From contig JACVQG010000072.1 of NCBI GenBank assembly GCA_015661045.1, forward strand, positions 1 to 6,807: a stretch of 6,807 nt of DNA. The letters run 5' to 3'. The stretch is from Dehalococcoidia bacterium (lineage in GTDB: Bacteria; Chloroflexota; Dehalococcoidia; JACVQG01). A program made the translations under genes and the position numbers. The notes under the pieces are model-generated. The model was not told where the DNA came from and did no database searches. It saw only the letters and a list, made by a program, of their open reading frames with translations. Below are positions 5,486 to 6,807 of the stretch, one piece after another. How positions within the stretch are numbered: the first letter of the stretch is position 1; each line of letters starts with the position of its first letter.

Positions 5486-6807
5486 TTATTGCGCGATAGT
5501 TAAGTCGTCAAAGTAGCTGGCATGACCAACCGCACCTCGACCGCTATGAGTGCTGATCATGTTAATGCCCTTGCTGAGCCACTTTGTGCCGTCTTGGCCT
5601 ATCGTCGAAATCCCGAACCCGACCTGCACATCATCCAGGAATACGTCGACTGTTTCTTGAGCAGGATCGAGGACGAGCCGAACCTTAGTCCAGCTTTTGC
5701 TGTAGCGTCCGAGTACCCAACCATCTCTGCTGAATCCTACTGCCGAACTACCTCCACCATGCCCGGCAGGTGTATTAAGGAACCAAGTATTTGTTTCGTT
5801 GATTCTGATGGAGACGGTATTGGTCATGTTGTCGCCGCCAACAGCATGGCCGAAGGCGAATGAGTTATTGGTGTTGCTATCTGTTGCGGGAAACATCCAC
5901 AAGTTTACCTCTAGCCTACCGACGAGATTGCCTGGCAAGGGCTTGTCCCGGTACTCATCGCCGCTTACGCGGATTCCGTTCTTTCCCGCTTTCTTGACGG
6001 AGGAAGACGCTGTGACGGTAGCGCAAGCGGGAGGCGTATGACAAAGGGTCCAGCCGGGGACAACCTGGCCGTCAGTGAGTCCCTCGCCGTCTTCCCTGAA
6101 GATTACGAAGGGGCCCGACGGCTGGACCGACGCAGTTGACACTGGCGTTCCGAAAACCTGGACGCGATGGTTGAGCTCATCTGCTACGTAGATGGTGCCC
6201 TTGTCTCCGACTGCCATAGCAGATGCAACAAACCACCCATTGCCAGATCCCTGGCCGTTACCGAACCATGTAAGGAATCTGCCTGTCGGGTCGTATTTTT
6301 GAATAAGGTAAGTGCCATTGTCTGAAACATAAACACTACCTGAGTCATCAACGGCAATGTAGTTTGGTCGTTCAAAGAACGTACCGACCTTTGGGCTTTG
6401 GAAATATGCTTCTGCGCTTTCAAATTGTTTTTCTATGTCTTTGGGGAAAGGGGTTCCCCACTTTAGCAGGAACTTGCCGGACGAATCGAACTTCTGAATG
6501 CGATGATTTCTCTTGTCGCCAACATAAATGTTCCCCATGCTGTCCGCTGCAATACCCGCGGGGGTATCGAACTGCCCATCTCCTGAACCTTTGGACCCCC
6601 ACTTCAACAGGAATTTGCCGGACGAATCGAACTTCTGAATGCGGTTGCTGTAATCAGCAACATATATATTCCCAAATTTATCTGTTGTTATACCTGTGGG
6701 TTCGACGAACTGGCCATCTCCGGAGCCGTTGGAACCCCACTTGAGCAGGAACTTACCGGATGAATCGAATTTCTGGATTCGGTAATTCGGGTTAGTCCTA
6801 TTGTAGT
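5486..6807 (-). CDS. NHL-repeat beta-propeller protein with C-terminal LamG-like domain (N-terminus beyond the window)
   Basis: The frame is open from the right edge to TAA at 5486, giving 439 visible residues. An internal TTG at 6607 is not the true start, because the repeats continue upstream of it. Four NHL units are visible at about 9-54, 55-101, 102-166 and 167-213. Each has the pattern RIQKFDSSGKFLLKWG ... P-x-GIA-x-D-x-x-GNIYV-x-D. Unit 3 carries a roughly 18-residue insertion (KDIEKQFESAEAYFQSPK). A short linker leads into a beta-rich domain (about 230-439) resembling laminin-G or concanavalin-like folds, with WTKVRLVLDPAQETVDVFLDD and a closing ASYFDDLTIAQ. Two cysteines (255 and 261) could form a disulphide. 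These features suggest a secreted or surface-exposed protein binding a glycan or protein. The signal peptide, if any, is off the window, and the ligand is not predictable. Confidence 0.88.
   Translation of the reverse strand, partial: YNRTNPNYRIQKFDSSGKFLLKWGSNGSGDGQFVEPTGITTDKFGNIYVADYSNRIQKFDSSGKFLLKWGSKGSGDGQFDTPAGIAADSMGNIYVGDKRNHRIQKFDSSGKFLLKWGTPFPKDIEKQFESAEAYFQSPKVGTFFERPNYIAVDDSGSVYVSDNGTYLIQKYDPTGRFLTWFGNGQGSGNGWFVASAMAVGDKGTIYVADELNHRVQVFGTPVSTASVQPSGPFVIFREDGEGLTDGQVVPGWTLCHTPPACATVTASSSVKKAGKNGIRVSGDEYRDKPLPGNLVGRLEVNLWMFPATDSNTNNSFAFGHAVGGDNMTNTVSIRINETNTWFLNTPAGHGGGSSAVGFSRDGWVLGRYSKSWTKVRLVLDPAQETVDVFLDDVQVGFGISTIGQDGTKWLSKGINMISTHSGRGAVGHASYFDDLTIAQ
6456..6781 (-). repeat. 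Near-identical DNA repeats encoding NHL blades
   Basis: A 47-base block occurs at 6456-6502, 6597-6643 and 6735-6781, at spacings of 141 and 138 bases (47 and 46 codons, one blade each). The first two copies differ at 3 positions by my count and share 29 identical consecutive bases. The third differs from the first at 6. The similarity at silent positions points to recent internal duplication or gene conversion, beyond what protein-level selection would need. Confidence 0.8.

Noticed and set aside
5486..6607. NHL protein starting at the TTG at 6607
   Set aside because: The same frame with intact NHL blades continues upstream to the window edge, so the true start lies outside.

Overview
This window reads as a chromosomal segment of a free-living bacterium, most likely an uncultured anaerobe. 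GC is near half by eye, and the intergenic DNA is rich in REP-like palindromes. The L10 leader is of the general bacterial type. A Chloroflexota (Dehalococcoidia-like) origin is my guess from the multi-PAS sensor, the NHL protein and the style of intergenic repeat. It is an inference, not a demonstration. Every gene I can support lies on the minus strand.

Reading in the direction of transcription, from high to low coordinates: (1) 6807-5486 is the C-terminal part of a large NHL-repeat beta-propeller protein ending in a LamG-like domain, with its start beyond the window edge. (2) 5478-5161 is an orphan fragment of the SecD periplasmic head domain with no proper start and no membrane part. (3) 5160-4946 has no gene but holds a 72-nt inverted repeat. 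(4) 4945-4740 is a well-formed promoter followed by an L10-type autoregulatory leader with an intrinsic terminator placed just before the rplJ ribosome-binding site. (5) rplJ, rplL and radC follow as a tight operon. rplK/rplA do not precede it and rpoB does not follow it. (6) 3000-2448 is gene-free and packed with palindromes and REP-like inverted repeats. (7) A promoter at 2447-2419 drives a small, apparently frameshifted ORF that overlaps the start of a multi-domain sensor (four PAS domains and one GAF). The sensor runs off the left edge of the window before its output domain.

How the genes work together: L10 and L7/L12 form the ribosomal stalk, and the leader gives the textbook feedback in which excess L10-L12 complex terminates its own transcript. 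radC is joined to this operon by a 15-nt gap that contains its Shine-Dalgarno. A perfect 12-bp hairpin inside the radC 5' coding region may separate its output from that of the highly expressed stalk genes. The sensor gene and the NHL gene look unrelated to the ribosomal operon.

I did not find a clear new multi-gene system. The items most worth a second look are the frameshifted leader ORF upstream of the sensor, the hairpin inside radC, the orphan SecD head fragment, and the unusual isolation of the rplJL operon.
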